Origin: an uncultured Flavonifractor sp.
Lineage (GTDB): Bacteria > Bacillota > Clostridia > Oscillospirales > Oscillospiraceae
Assembly: GCA_947346365.1 (NCBI GenBank)
Contig: CANAAV010000010.1
Coordinates: 1 to 64,000, forward strand
Reading direction: 5' to 3'
DNA: 64,000 bases
The position numbers were made by a program, and so were the translations under genes. Below, piece by piece: positions 8,008 to 16,076 of this stretch. The notes under the pieces are model-generated. The model saw only the letters and a list, made by a program, of their open reading frames with translations. It was not told where the DNA came from and made no database searches. Numbering within the stretch: the first letter of the stretch is position 1; each line of letters begins with the position of its first letter.

Positions 8008-9036
8008 TTACCCCTCGATAGGAAGATAATCCTCCGGCATGGTGATATCCAGGGCAGCGGCCATATCGGGATTGTACATCTTGTCTACCGTGCCGTCATA
8101 GGCGATGGCGGCCTCAGAGACATTCAGCTCCCCGGTGAGGATCTGGGCAGCCATGCGTCCGGTAATCTCGCCCAGTTCGTAGTAGCTGATGGACAGGGTG
8201 GCCAAGCCGCAGCCGGAGCAGATGCCGGATTCCCCGGCGATCACGGGCACCCCGGCGGGGATGACCACGTTGGCGATGGTCTCGGTGTTGTTGGCCGCGG
8301 TGTTGTCGGTGGGGATATAGAGCACGTCGGAGCTGTCACAGGCGGCCTGAACCACGGAGGACAGGTCGTTTACATCGGTAAACGCGTATTGGGTGCAGGT
8401 ATAGCCCATGCCTTCTAAATGGCCCTGGACGGTCTCCACCTGAAACACGGAGTTGGCCTCGGCGGAGCAGTAGACCAGGCCCACATTTTTGGCCTCGGGG
8501 AAAAGCTCATGGAGCATTTCGGCCTGCTGATCCAGGGGGGGCAGGTCGGAGGTGCCGGAGATATTGCCGCCCAGGACCTTGTCCTCGGTGGTGTCCAGGT
8601 TCAGTGCCACGCCGTAGTTGGTGATGGCGGTGCCCAGCACAGGGATGGTGCTGGTAGCCGCGGCGGCGGCAGTGAGGGAGGCGGTGGCGTTGGCCAAAAT
8701 CAGGTCCACGTTCTCTGCAAGGAAGCCGTCCACAATGGTGATGCAGTTGGCGCTCTCGCCGCCGGCGTTGCCCTCACGGAAGGTGACGGCGCTGCCAAGC
8801 TCGGCGGACAGAGCGTCCTTAAAGCCCTGGGTGGCGGCGTCCAGCGCGGGGTGAGGGGCCAGCTGGCAGATGCCCACCACGTAGCTCTCCCCAGCGGGAG
8901 CGCCTGTGTTGGGAGCAGGGGTGGCGGCGGGGGCGGGAGTGGCGGAACTTCCGGTTCCGCCGCCGCCGCAGGCCGTCAAAGTGAGCGTCATGGCGGCGGA
9001 GAGGAGCAGCGCGGTCAGTTTAGATAGTCTTTTCAT
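8008..9036 (-). CDS. ABC transporter substrate-binding lipoprotein (PF04392 / TrpX-like)
   Basis: 342 residues. A basic n-region, hydrophobic stretch and lipobox LTAC (Cys ~23) mark a lipoprotein, followed by a Gly/Ser/Pro/Ala linker and the binding domain (YVVGICQLAPHPALD, NATASL, SDVLYIPTDNT, GESGICSGCGL), a pattern characteristic of ABC_sub_bind proteins. It captures the substrate outside the membrane for the downstream permease/ATPase. ATG 9036 follows GGAGG by 9 nt. A consensus promoter lies 100 bp upstream. No tryptophan T-box was found. Confidence 0.88.
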   Translation of the reverse strand: MKRLSKLTALLLSAAMTLTLTACGGGGTGSSATPAPAATPAPNTGAPAGESYVVGICQLAPHPALDAATQGFKDALSAELGSAVTFREGNAGGESANCITIVDGFLAENVDLILANATASLTAAAAATSTIPVLGTAITNYGVALNLDTTEDKVLGGNISGTSDLPPLDQQAEMLHELFPEAKNVGLVYCSAEANSVFQVETVQGHLEGMGYTCTQYAFTDVNDLSSVVQAACDSSDVLYIPTDNTAANNTETIANVVIPAGVPVIAGESGICSGCGLATLSISYYELGEITGRMAAQILTGELNVSEAAIAYDGTVDKMYNPDMAAALDITMPEDYLPIEG

Positions 9037-9134
9037 GGTTCATTTCCTCCAGTTTATGCAGCTTGTACGCTTTAACGCTTTTAAGGGGTAAAGCGTCGGG
9101 GCGTAAAAAAACGTCCGCTATCGTGACGGGCTTT

Positions 9135-9163
9135 ATTATACCGGGCGTTTTCCCGCTTGTCAA
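9135..9163 (-). promoter_or_regulatory. SigA-type promoter of the TrpX-like operon
   Basis: TTGACA, 17 bp, TATAAT on the minus strand: perfect consensus at both hexamers. The leader to the ATG at 9036 is ~90 nt. Confidence 0.75.
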
Positions 9164-9309
9164 CCATAATCTTTACAGAATCTTTATCTTTCAGCCGCCA
9201 GGTTCTTCCTGTTTCCGCATGGACTTTTTCAGCGGACTGTGGTACAATGGCAAAAACTTTGTATGCAGCGCGCAGGAAAACCCCGTTTTGGTTTGGGAGG
9301 GATGACCCG

Positions 9310-10032
9310 GTGAGGATTGACGTATTGGGGGTCTGTTTTGACGATGTGACCCTGGAAGAGGCGGCGCAGCGGGGAGAGGCTATGGTCCGGGACGGGGGCT
9401 TTCACTACGCCGTGACGCCCAACCCGGAGTTTATTCTGGAGGCCCGCAGGAACGAACCTTTCCGCCAGGCTCTGCTGGAGGCGGACCTGGTGCTGCCCGA
9501 CGGGGTGGGCGTTACCTACGCCGCCAAAATTTTAGGCCGGCCCCTGAAGGGCCGGGCGCCCGGGATCGACTTTGCTCAGCAGATGCTCGACTGGATGGGC
9601 CGGGAAGGGAAGCGCCTGTACCTGCTGGGAGCCAAGCCCGGCGTGGCCGAGCTGGCCGCCGCCAATCTGAAAAGCCGCTACCCCGGGCTGATTGTTTGCG
9701 GCACCCATGACGGGTATTTTCAGGAGGACGGCCCGGTGGTGGAGGATATCCGGGCCCATGCCGCCGATGTGGCGTTTGTCTGCCTGGGGGCCCCAAAGCA
9801 GGAGCTGTGGATGGCCCGCAGAGGTCCGGAGTGCGGCGTAAAGCTGATGATCGGCCTGGGCGGGGCGCTGGACGTCTTTGCCGGACTCGTGGAGCGGGCT
9901 CCGGAGGGCTTTCAGAAGCTGGGGCTGGAGTGGTTCTACCGGCTGGTCAGGGAGCCCAGCCGGATTGGGCGAATGTCCAAGCTGCCGCTGGTGCTCTGGC
10001 ACGCCGCGGGCGCGCGGATAAAAGGAATGTGA
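9310..10032 (+). CDS. WecG/TagA/CpsF-family glycosyltransferase
   Basis: 240 residues, GT26 family. Hallmarks are the N-terminal VTPNPEFILEARRN segment, LPDGVGVTYAAKILG, RAPGIDFAQQML, LYLLGAKPGVAE, and the C-terminal VCLGAPKQELWM and LGLEWFYRLVREPSR. Relatives transfer ManNAc(A) or ManNAc to lipid-linked GlcNAc in wall teichoic acid or polysaccharide synthesis at the inner membrane face. The GTG at 9310 is chosen because GGGAGGG precedes it by 8 nt; the frame upstream has no ribosome site. No other teichoic acid gene is adjacent. Confidence 0.88.
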   Translation: MRIDVLGVCFDDVTLEEAAQRGEAMVRDGGFHYAVTPNPEFILEARRNEPFRQALLEADLVLPDGVGVTYAAKILGRPLKGRAPGIDFAQQMLDWMGREGKRLYLLGAKPGVAELAAANLKSRYPGLIVCGTHDGYFQEDGPVVEDIRAHAADVAFVCLGAPKQELWMARRGPECGVKLMIGLGGALDVFAGLVERAPEGFQKLGLEWFYRLVREPSRIGRMSKLPLVLWHAAGARIKGM

Positions 10033-10073
10033 CTTGACGGATATACGCTGACAGCATGAGGAGGTTATGCAGT

Positions 10074-10619
10074 ATGGTAAGTATTTTACTCGGCAAAGGA
10101 TTTGAAGAGGCGGAAGCCCTGGTGCCCGCCGACCTGCTCCGAAGAGCGGGAGTAGAGGTGGCCCTAGTGGGACTGGAGGACCGGCAGGTCACCGGCAGCC
10201 ATGGCGTCACCGTTATGGCCGATTTGCTCTTGGAGGAGCTGGACGAGAGCAGGATTGAGCTGTTGATGCTTCCCGGCGGATTGGGGGGAGTGGAGTCCAT
10301 CCGGGTGAACCGGTCTGCCCTGGGGCTGATCCAGCGGTGCTGGGAGCGCGGCTGCTGGCTGGCCGCGATCTGCGCCGCGCCTACCATTCTGGCGCAGCTG
10401 GGCATTCTGGACCGCCGGAAGGCCGTGTGCTTCCCCGGCATGGAAGAGCAGATGGGTTCCGCTGCGGTGCAGCGGGGCGCCGGCGTTGTGGTAGACGGGC
10501 ACCTGATTACCGGTCAGGCCGCCGGGGCGTCCTTTGACTTTGGACTGAAGCTGGTGGAAGTCCTCAAGGGCTCCGCCGCCGCCGGGCAGGTGCGCAATGG
10601 CGTGCACTACCGCTGCTGA
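10074..10619 (+). CDS. DJ-1/PfpI family protein (YajL/ThiJ-like)
   Basis: 181 residues with the DJ-1 fold: VSILLGKGFEEAEALVPADL at the N-terminus provides the conserved acidic residue, and AAICAAPTILAQLG (~98-111) carries the nucleophile-elbow cysteine, followed by the helix typical of DJ-1 proteins. Family members act as deglycases, chaperones or oxidative-stress proteins; the exact reaction is not decided. GAGGAGG lies 9 nt before ATG 10074. Its 3' end overlaps the cyclo-ligase gene by 23 nt, indicating a shared transcript with the neighbouring plus-strand genes. Confidence 0.9.
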   Translation: MVSILLGKGFEEAEALVPADLLRRAGVEVALVGLEDRQVTGSHGVTVMADLLLEELDESRIELLMLPGGLGGVESIRVNRSALGLIQRCWERGCWLAAICAAPTILAQLGILDRRKAVCFPGMEEQMGSAAVQRGAGVVVDGHLITGQAAGASFDFGLKLVEVLKGSAAAGQVRNGVHYRC

Positions 10620-11184
10620 AAAATCCCGCCTGCGGACTCAGATGCGCGCCCGTCTGGCCGCTTTGCCGGCGCGGGAGCGGCGCAGGAGCGATGAAGCCCT
10701 GTTTGCCCGGCTTTTAGCGCTGCCCCAGCTGAGCGGGGGCGGTGTGGCGGCTCTGTACCGCGGCATGGGGTGGGAGCCGGATACAGCCCAGCTTATTCCT
10801 GTGCTGCTGGAGCGGGGCTGTGCGGTAGCGCTGCCCCGCAGCCTGCCGGGCAATAGGCTGGAAATGCGGCGGATTACCTTTGATACGGTATTCTCCCGCC
10901 ATCCGCTGGGCATGCTGGAGCCGGGGACGGACTGCCCCCTGGTTGCGCCCGGAGAACTGTCCCTGGCGTTGATTCCGGGTCTGGCCTTTGACCCCTTTGG
11001 CGGACGGCTGGGCCGGGGCGGCGGGTATTACGACCGCTGGCTGGCGGGATTTCGCGGCTTTAAAGCGGCACTGTGCCGGGCCTGCGCCCTGGTGGACAAG
11101 CTCCCGCTGGAGGAGCATGATCGATGTGTGGATCTGGTAATCTGCGAGCAGGGCCTTTCCGGTCCGGCGGCGGGAGCGTACTGA
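10597..11184 (+). CDS. 5-formyltetrahydrofolate cyclo-ligase
   Basis: 195 residues. It converts 5-formyl-THF to 5,10-methenyl-THF with ATP. The key motif LGRGGGYYDRWLA (~142-154) binds the phosphate and folate; PGLAFDPFGGRLG precedes it, and an N-terminal K-x2-LR helix plus R residues fit the family. Length is normal (~180-200). It starts inside the DJ-1 gene, so expression is probably coupled. It is the last gene before a convergent small gene on the other strand. Confidence 0.92.
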   Translation: MACTTAAEKSRLRTQMRARLAALPARERRRSDEALFARLLALPQLSGGGVAALYRGMGWEPDTAQLIPVLLERGCAVALPRSLPGNRLEMRRITFDTVFSRHPLGMLEPGTDCPLVAPGELSLALIPGLAFDPFGGRLGRGGGYYDRWLAGFRGFKAALCRACALVDKLPLEEHDRCVDLVICEQGLSGPAAGAY

Positions 11185-11242
11185 GCCGTTCTGGGTCGCC
11201 GGGCGGCTTGCGGCAGGGGAGCGCCAGGATTTTAGGGATAAG

Positions 11243-11280
11243 CCGCCGGGGGCGGGACCCGAAGATCCCGCCCCCGGCGG
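11243..11280. terminator. GC-rich hairpin between convergent genes
   Basis: CCGCCGGGGGCGGGA pairs perfectly with TCCCGCCCCCGGCGG around an 8-nt loop, between the stop of the cyclo-ligase (11184) and the stop of the 59-aa gene (11298). No strong U-run on either side, so it may terminate weakly in both directions. Confidence 0.55.
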
Positions 11281-11297
11281 ATGCTACGTAGGACTGC

Positions 11298-11477
11298 TCA
11301 GCAGCAGCCGCAGCCGTCGTTGCAGCCACAGTTGTTGTTGCAATTGCAGTTGCAGTTGCAGCCGCATCCGCAGTTGTTGCCGCCCCAGCCGCCGCCGCAG
11401 CAGCAGCACAGCACAATGATGATCAGAACGATCCAGATGCAGCTGTTGCCGCCCCAGCCATTGTTACCACAGCACAT
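11298..11477 (-). CDS. 59-aa cysteine-rich, single-helix membrane mini-protein
   Basis: Eighteen of 59 residues are cysteine. The protein starts MCCGNNGWGGNSC, has one hydrophobic helix (IWIVLIIIVL, 14-23), a CCCCGGGWGGNN turn and then a run of alternating Cys-Gly/Cys-Asn (36-59). It resembles in layout the small YjcZ/sporulation-type peptides of Firmicutes only by its short hydrophobic helix and Gly/Trp patches; I do not recognise a named family. ATG 11477 follows GAGGTGA. The repetitive Cys-Asn tail could bind metal or Fe-S, or form disulfides. Convergent with the cyclo-ligase and divergent from mltG. Confidence 0.7.
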   Translation of the reverse strand: MCCGNNGWGGNSCIWIVLIIIVLCCCCGGGWGGNNCGCGCNCNCNCNNNCGCNDGCGCC

Positions 11478-11578
11478 GTATTTCTCACCTCGCTTACTTG
11501 ATCTGGCTTATACTATGCCCCGGCGGCCCGGCTGGTTCCCGGTGCATTCCCGATTTTTTAAAGTAGGAGTTGACCGAC

Positions 11579-12820
11579 TTGGCACAGGAAGAATATCGCA
11601 GCCGTCCCCAGGAGCGCCCCCCTGCCCGGCCGCAGAGCGGCAGCCGAGAGGTGCCTGCCGGCCAGGGGGGCGGCCGCCGGCGCCGGCGCCGGCGGGGTCT
11701 GGGCGTATTAGGCGCCCTGCTGTATGTTGTGTTTGTATTGGGGGCCTCCGCTCTGCTGGCCGCGTTGGGATGGACCTGGGCCTGCGACGTGCTGGCGTTG
11801 AATAAAGCGGAGCATTCCGCGGTGATTACCCTGCCCAGCGAGATTTTCAGCCAGGAGGAGCGGGAGGTGGAAAAGACCGCCGCCGACGGCACTGCAGTCG
11901 CCGCCAGCGAAACGGTGCTGGCGGCAGACATGGACTATGTGGCGGATCAGCTGGAACGGCAGGGACTGATCGAGTATAAATTTGTATTCAAGCTCTTCGC
12001 CGCGTTTACCCATGCCCGCTACAAGCTTTCCCCCGGCACCTATGAGCTCAATACCGACATGGATTACCGGGCGCTGCTGGCCAGCATGGGCCGTTCCTCC
12101 TCCAGCCGCTTGGTGACTACGGTGACCATTCCGGAGGGAATGCGCCTGGAGCAGATCTTCGCGCTGCTGGAGGAGAAGGGAGTAGCCCCGGCGGACGACC
12201 TGCGGGAGACGGCGGCCACCTATGATTTCAAATTCTCCTTCCTAAAGGGGGTGCTCCCTCTGGGCGACGCATCCCGGCTGGAGGGATATCTCTTCCCCGA
12301 TACCTACGAGTTTTATATGGGGGAGGACCCGGTAAGCGCCTTGAACAAAATGATCCTGCGTTTTGACGGGGTGTTCAACGACGATATGCGCCAACAGGCC
12401 GCGGATATGGGGATGAGCGTTCACGATATTGTCACCATTGCCTCCATGATTGAGAAGGAGACCGACGGTGAGGACCAGAGGAACATTGCCTCGGTCATCT
12501 ACAACCGCCTGCTGCGGCCCAACAGCGAGACGGCGGGATATCTGAATATTGACGCGACCATCGCCTATGTCACCGGACGGGTGGTGACCCAGGCGGACTA
12601 TCAGGGGGTGGACAGTCCCTATAACACCTATACGCATCAGGGACTGCCTCCCGGGCCCATCGCCAGCCCCGGCGCAAAATCCCTGCGCTGCGCGCTGGAT
12701 CCCGCCAGCACCAGCTATTATTTCTATGTGCTGGGGCCCGACGGAAAACATCATTTTACCGCGACCAGCGCCGAGCACGATCGGCTGGTCAAGGAATATC
12801 AAATTCAAAATGCCAACTGA
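11579..12820 (+). CDS. mltG: Endolytic murein transglycosylase MltG
   Basis: 413 residues. A basic cytoplasmic N-tail (GRRRRRRRG), one membrane helix (~45-65), a LysM-like region and the YceG catalytic domain. IASMIEKET carries the catalytic Glu, and YNTYTHQGLPPGPIASPG is the second signature. MltG cleaves nascent glycan strands to set their length. There is no ATG; two TTGs occur, at 11570 and 11579. AGGAG touches the first and is 9 nt from the second, so 11579 (MAQEEYRSR) is preferred. A strong terminator follows. Confidence 0.93.
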   Translation: MAQEEYRSRPQERPPARPQSGSREVPAGQGGGRRRRRRRGLGVLGALLYVVFVLGASALLAALGWTWACDVLALNKAEHSAVITLPSEIFSQEEREVEKTAADGTAVAASETVLAADMDYVADQLERQGLIEYKFVFKLFAAFTHARYKLSPGTYELNTDMDYRALLASMGRSSSSRLVTTVTIPEGMRLEQIFALLEEKGVAPADDLRETAATYDFKFSFLKGVLPLGDASRLEGYLFPDTYEFYMGEDPVSALNKMILRFDGVFNDDMRQQAADMGMSVHDIVTIASMIEKETDGEDQRNIASVIYNRLLRPNSETAGYLNIDATIAYVTGRVVTQADYQGVDSPYNTYTHQGLPPGPIASPGAKSLRCALDPASTSYYFYVLGPDGKHHFTATSAEHDRLVKEYQIQNAN

Positions 12821-12831
12821 AAGCCGTAAGC

Positions 12832-12872
12832 ATACAGCCCGGAGCAGCGGCGTGCGCTCCGGGCTGTATTTT
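12832..12872 (+). terminator. Intrinsic terminator after mltG
   Basis: ATACAGCCCGGAGC and GCTCCGGGCTGTAT form a perfect 14-bp stem followed by TTTT. Confidence 0.85.
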
Positions 12873-12914
12873 GGACGGCGGGTTTGACTACGCACTCACA
12901 ACGGAGGTGCCATC

Positions 12915-14123
12915 GTGGCCATTGAACTACTCTCCCCGGCGGGGGATATGGAGCGGCTGCATATGAGTCTGGCTTATGGGGCCGACGCAGTCTATTTGGC
13001 GGGGCTGGAATTTGGCATGCGTTCCTTTGCGGGAAATTTTTCCGCCCAGGAGCTGCGCCAGGCGGTGGAGTTGTGCCGCAGCCGGGGGGTGAAGGTCCAC
13101 GTAACCTGCAACGCTATGCCCCGCAGCGATGAAATTTCCCGCCTGCCTGAGTGGCTGGAGCTGCTGGAGGAGCTGGCGGTGGACGCCGCTATTGTGGCGG
13201 ACGTGGGGGTGCTCTCTCTGCTCAAGCGCCACGCCCCCCATGTTCGGGCCCACATCTCTACACAGGCGAGTGTTTGCAATTACGCCGCCGCCCAGGCCTG
13301 GTACGATTTGGGGGCCAGCCGCGTGATTTTAGCGCGGGAGCTCTCCCTGGAAGAGATCGCGCTGATCCGCTCGCGCACGCCGGCGGGGCTGGAGCTGGAG
13401 GCCTTTGGCCATGGAGCCATGTGCGTGTCCTACTCCGGCCGCTGTCTGCTGTCCAACTACATGACCGGGCGGGACGCCAATCGCGGCGAGTGCGCGCAGC
13501 CCTGCCGCTACCGCTATGCGCTGGTGGAGGAACAGCGGCCGGGAGAATACTTCCCCATCGGCGAGGATGAGGGGGGCGCTTATGTGCTCAACTCGCGGGA
13601 TATGTGTATGATCGACCATATTCCGGAGCTGATGGAGGCGGGAATATCCAGCCTGAAAATTGAGGGCCGGGCCAAGAGCGCCTACTATGCCGGAATTGTC
13701 ACCGGGGCGTACCGTCAGGCCATCGACGCGGCCCAGGCGGGGAAGCCGCTGCATCCCCTGTGGCGGGCGGAGGTGGACAAGGTCAGCCACCGGCCCTACT
13801 CCACCGGCTTTTATTTTGGGCAGCCCGGACAGCACACGGGGGATTCCCGCTACCTGCGGGATTGGCAGGTGATGGCAGTGGTGGTCTCCTGCGGGGGGGA
13901 CGGAAGGGCTTTGTGCACCTTGCGCAACAAATTTGCCCTGGGGGATGAGCTGGAGCTGGCAGGCCCTGGACTTATACCGGCGTCCTTCCGGGTGGAGGAG
14001 CTCTTCGACGGGGAGGGAGCGCCCCTGCGGGAGGCACGCAAGCCCCAGATGCCTCTGCGCCTGCGCCTGCCGGTGCAGGCGCCGCCTCTGTCCGTGCTGC
14101 GGCGGAAGGCGGTGGGGCTGTGA
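12915..14123 (+). CDS. U32 family peptidase / prephenate-dependent RNA hydroxylase-like protein
   Basis: 402 residues. The U32 signature region EAFGHGAMCVSYSGRCLLSN then GECAQPCRYRY supplies four cysteines for an Fe-S cluster, and the N-terminus (ELLSPAGDMERL, YGADAVYLAG) is the TIM-barrel start typical of the family. Relatives RlhA and TrhP hydroxylate 23S rRNA C2501 or tRNA U34; older annotation calls them collagenase-like proteases. GTG 12915 lies 5 nt after GGAGGTG. The stop overlaps the acyltransferase start (GTGA). Confidence 0.92.
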   Translation: MAIELLSPAGDMERLHMSLAYGADAVYLAGLEFGMRSFAGNFSAQELRQAVELCRSRGVKVHVTCNAMPRSDEISRLPEWLELLEELAVDAAIVADVGVLSLLKRHAPHVRAHISTQASVCNYAAAQAWYDLGASRVILARELSLEEIALIRSRTPAGLELEAFGHGAMCVSYSGRCLLSNYMTGRDANRGECAQPCRYRYALVEEQRPGEYFPIGEDEGGAYVLNSRDMCMIDHIPELMEAGISSLKIEGRAKSAYYAGIVTGAYRQAIDAAQAGKPLHPLWRAEVDKVSHRPYSTGFYFGQPGQHTGDSRYLRDWQVMAVVVSCGGDGRALCTLRNKFALGDELELAGPGLIPASFRVEELFDGEGAPLREARKPQMPLRLRLPVQAPPLSVLRRKAVGL

Positions 14124-15244
14124 GTAAGGGTGCTGGCCGGAGGCTGGACTATGACCTTCTGCGGGTGGCGTGTATGCTGGGAGTGGTCTATCTCCACACT
14201 GCCGCAGACCCTCTGCGCCTCGCAGAGGGGAACCTGTGGCACTTTGCCAACCTGGCCAGCTCCCTGGCCACGGCGGCGGTGCCGCTGTTTTTCATGCTGT
14301 CAGGAGCCCTGCTGCTCTCGGAGGAAAAGACGGCGGATCTGTCCTATCTGTTCCGGGTCCGCCTGCCCAAGATTCTCGTCCCTCTGCTGGCCTGGAGCGC
14401 GGTGGTGGTCGCAGCCACCCTGCACCGGGAGGGACCGGCGGAAGCCCTGAGCATTTTAAACGCCCTGCCCTCTACCCCGGCGGTAGTGCCCTATTGGTTT
14501 GTCTATGCCCTGCTGCCCATGTACCTGATCTCCCCGCTGCTAAAAAAAATGGCCGACGGGCTGGACAGCCGCCACTGGGACTATTTGACCGCCTTGTGGT
14601 TTGCGCTGACGCTCGGCATGAATACCCTCCATGATTTTCTGCCCATCGGCAGTGCGGTGCGGACTTTCTGCACCATCCACTGGACGCTGAATTTAAACAT
14701 GGTGGGGGGATATCTGGGTTATTTCCTGCTGGGGGCCCGGCTGGCGCGGGTAAAGCGGACGCCTCCCCGGCCGCTGCTGTGGGGAGGTGCGGCGGCGGCT
14801 TATGCCGTTATTGCCCTGGGCACCTGGCAGGGCACCCGGGCCGCCGGAGCCTATGTCGAGAGCTTCAAAAGTTACCTGCACTTGTTTGCCGCCGTGCTGG
14901 CTGCCGCGCTGTTTTTGCTGCTGCGCTCCTACGCCGGAGAGCGGCGGTCCAACCGGGCGCTGGCGCTGCTGTCAGGGATGTCCTTTGGCATCTATCTGTT
15001 CCATCCGCTGGCGATCGCCTTTTGGCAGAAAGAGCATCCGCTCTTCCAGGGGTGGGAGCTGGCAGGGCTGGGGTGGCACCTGGCGTTTTTTGGTGTGGTG
15101 CTGCTGTCCTGTCTGACGGTGGTGTTCCTGCTGTACTCGGTGAAGCCGCTGTGCTATCTATTTACTGGACAGCCCTTCTCCGCGGCCTGCCGGGACGGCA
15201 ATCTGGTTTCCCTGCTGCGCGGGGGCGGGAGTAAAGAACGCTGA
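14120..15244 (+). CDS. Acyltransferase 3 family membrane protein
   Basis: 374 residues with about ten hydrophobic helices. RLDYDLLRVACMLGVVYLHT at the N-terminus carries the R-x10-H motif typical of acyltransferase-3 enzymes, which O-acetylate or succinylate cell-surface glycans or peptidoglycan; PLFFMLSGALLL and FGIYLFHPL also fit. There is no extracellular SGNH domain, unlike OatA. It starts with GTG overlapping the U32 gene stop, so the two are co-translated. Substrate unknown. A hairpin terminator follows. Confidence 0.9.
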   Translation: MSKGAGRRLDYDLLRVACMLGVVYLHTAADPLRLAEGNLWHFANLASSLATAAVPLFFMLSGALLLSEEKTADLSYLFRVRLPKILVPLLAWSAVVVAATLHREGPAEALSILNALPSTPAVVPYWFVYALLPMYLISPLLKKMADGLDSRHWDYLTALWFALTLGMNTLHDFLPIGSAVRTFCTIHWTLNLNMVGGYLGYFLLGARLARVKRTPPRPLLWGGAAAAYAVIALGTWQGTRAAGAYVESFKSYLHLFAAVLAAALFLLLRSYAGERRSNRALALLSGMSFGIYLFHPLAIAFWQKEHPLFQGWELAGLGWHLAFFGVVLLSCLTVVFLLYSVKPLCYLFTGQPFSAACRDGNLVSLLRGGGSKER

Positions 15245-15270
15245 TTTGGGGGGCATACCGTAAGGAAGTG

Positions 15271-15307
15271 AACACCCGCCGGAAAGAATTGCTTTTCGGC
15301 GGGTGTT
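15271..15307 (+). terminator. Intrinsic terminator after the acyltransferase gene
   Basis: AACACCCGCCGGAAAG pairs with CTTTTCGGCGGGTGTT, followed by GCTTT. Confidence 0.8.
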
Positions 15308-15355
15308 GCTTTATAATGAACTGACCGACAGACCCTGATTTGCGGAGGTGAAAAT

Positions 15356-15919
15356 ATGCAGGAAGATATTTTTGAGAATTTACAGCATGAAATATATGAT
15401 AGATGCCAAAAACAAACGAACAGGTTTGGAATGGGCTGCTATTATCACATCATTGCAGTTGTTAAAAATGCAGAAATTCTGGCGGGAAAATACGGGGCAG
15501 ATAAGGAAATTGTCATGATTGCGGCTTGGCTGCATGATATTGCTTCTATTACGGATTATAGTCTCTACGAACTTCACCATATCCATGGGGCAGAAATGGC
15601 CTATCATATTCTGAATGAATATGGTTATGATGACAAAAAGATTGCATTGGTACAAAAATGTATCAGAAATCACAGAGGGAGTATCTGTTCAGAGAAAATG
15701 AGCCTTGAGGAATTATGTGTTGCCGACGCCGATGCGATCTCACACTTTGACAGTGTGCCGAGTCTTTTACATTTGGCATACGTTCAAAAAAGTATGGGAA
15801 TGGAAGAAGGCAAAACATTTGTAAAGGACAAGTTGACGAGAAGTTTTCAAAAGCTATCTACTGCAAGCAAAAAACATTATCAAGATAAGTTTGAAAAAGT
15901 TATGGAAGTTTTAGGTTGA
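15356..15919 (+). CDS. HD-domain phosphohydrolase, AT-rich
   Basis: 187 residues. YYHIIAVVKNA provides the first metal His, WLHDIAS the HD pair, HHIHGAEMA and RNHR further His residues, and ADADAISHFD a distal Asp: a complete HD metal site. HD proteins hydrolyse phosphoesters or nucleotides; the substrate is unknown. GGAGGTG precedes the ATG closely. Codons are strikingly A/T-rich (aaa, gaa, att, tat) against neighbours full of ggc/ctg, so it was probably acquired recently. It stands alone between terminators. Confidence 0.88.
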   Translation: MQEDIFENLQHEIYDRCQKQTNRFGMGCYYHIIAVVKNAEILAGKYGADKEIVMIAAWLHDIASITDYSLYELHHIHGAEMAYHILNEYGYDDKKIALVQKCIRNHRGSICSEKMSLEELCVADADAISHFDSVPSLLHLAYVQKSMGMEEGKTFVKDKLTRSFQKLSTASKKHYQDKFEKVMEVLG

Positions 15920-16033
15920 CGACTTCAAATTTATCGGTCTGTCCCGCAGACACTTTCCCCGAAAGGATTCGTAAATCGACCGTCAACAACGCAAAAGGTA
16001 AAAGGGAGTTTTGGAGCGGTATAAAGCAGTACA

Positions 16034-16073
16034 AAAAGGGTCTGAAAACAGCGCGCTGTTTTCAGACCCTTTT
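16034..16073. terminator. Perfect bidirectional terminator
   Basis: A 40-bp perfect palindrome: AAAAGGGTCTGAAAACAGCG followed by its exact complement. It has A and T runs at both ends, so it can stop transcripts from the HD gene and from the minus-strand GNAT gene. Confidence 0.85.
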
Positions 16074-16076
16074 CTG

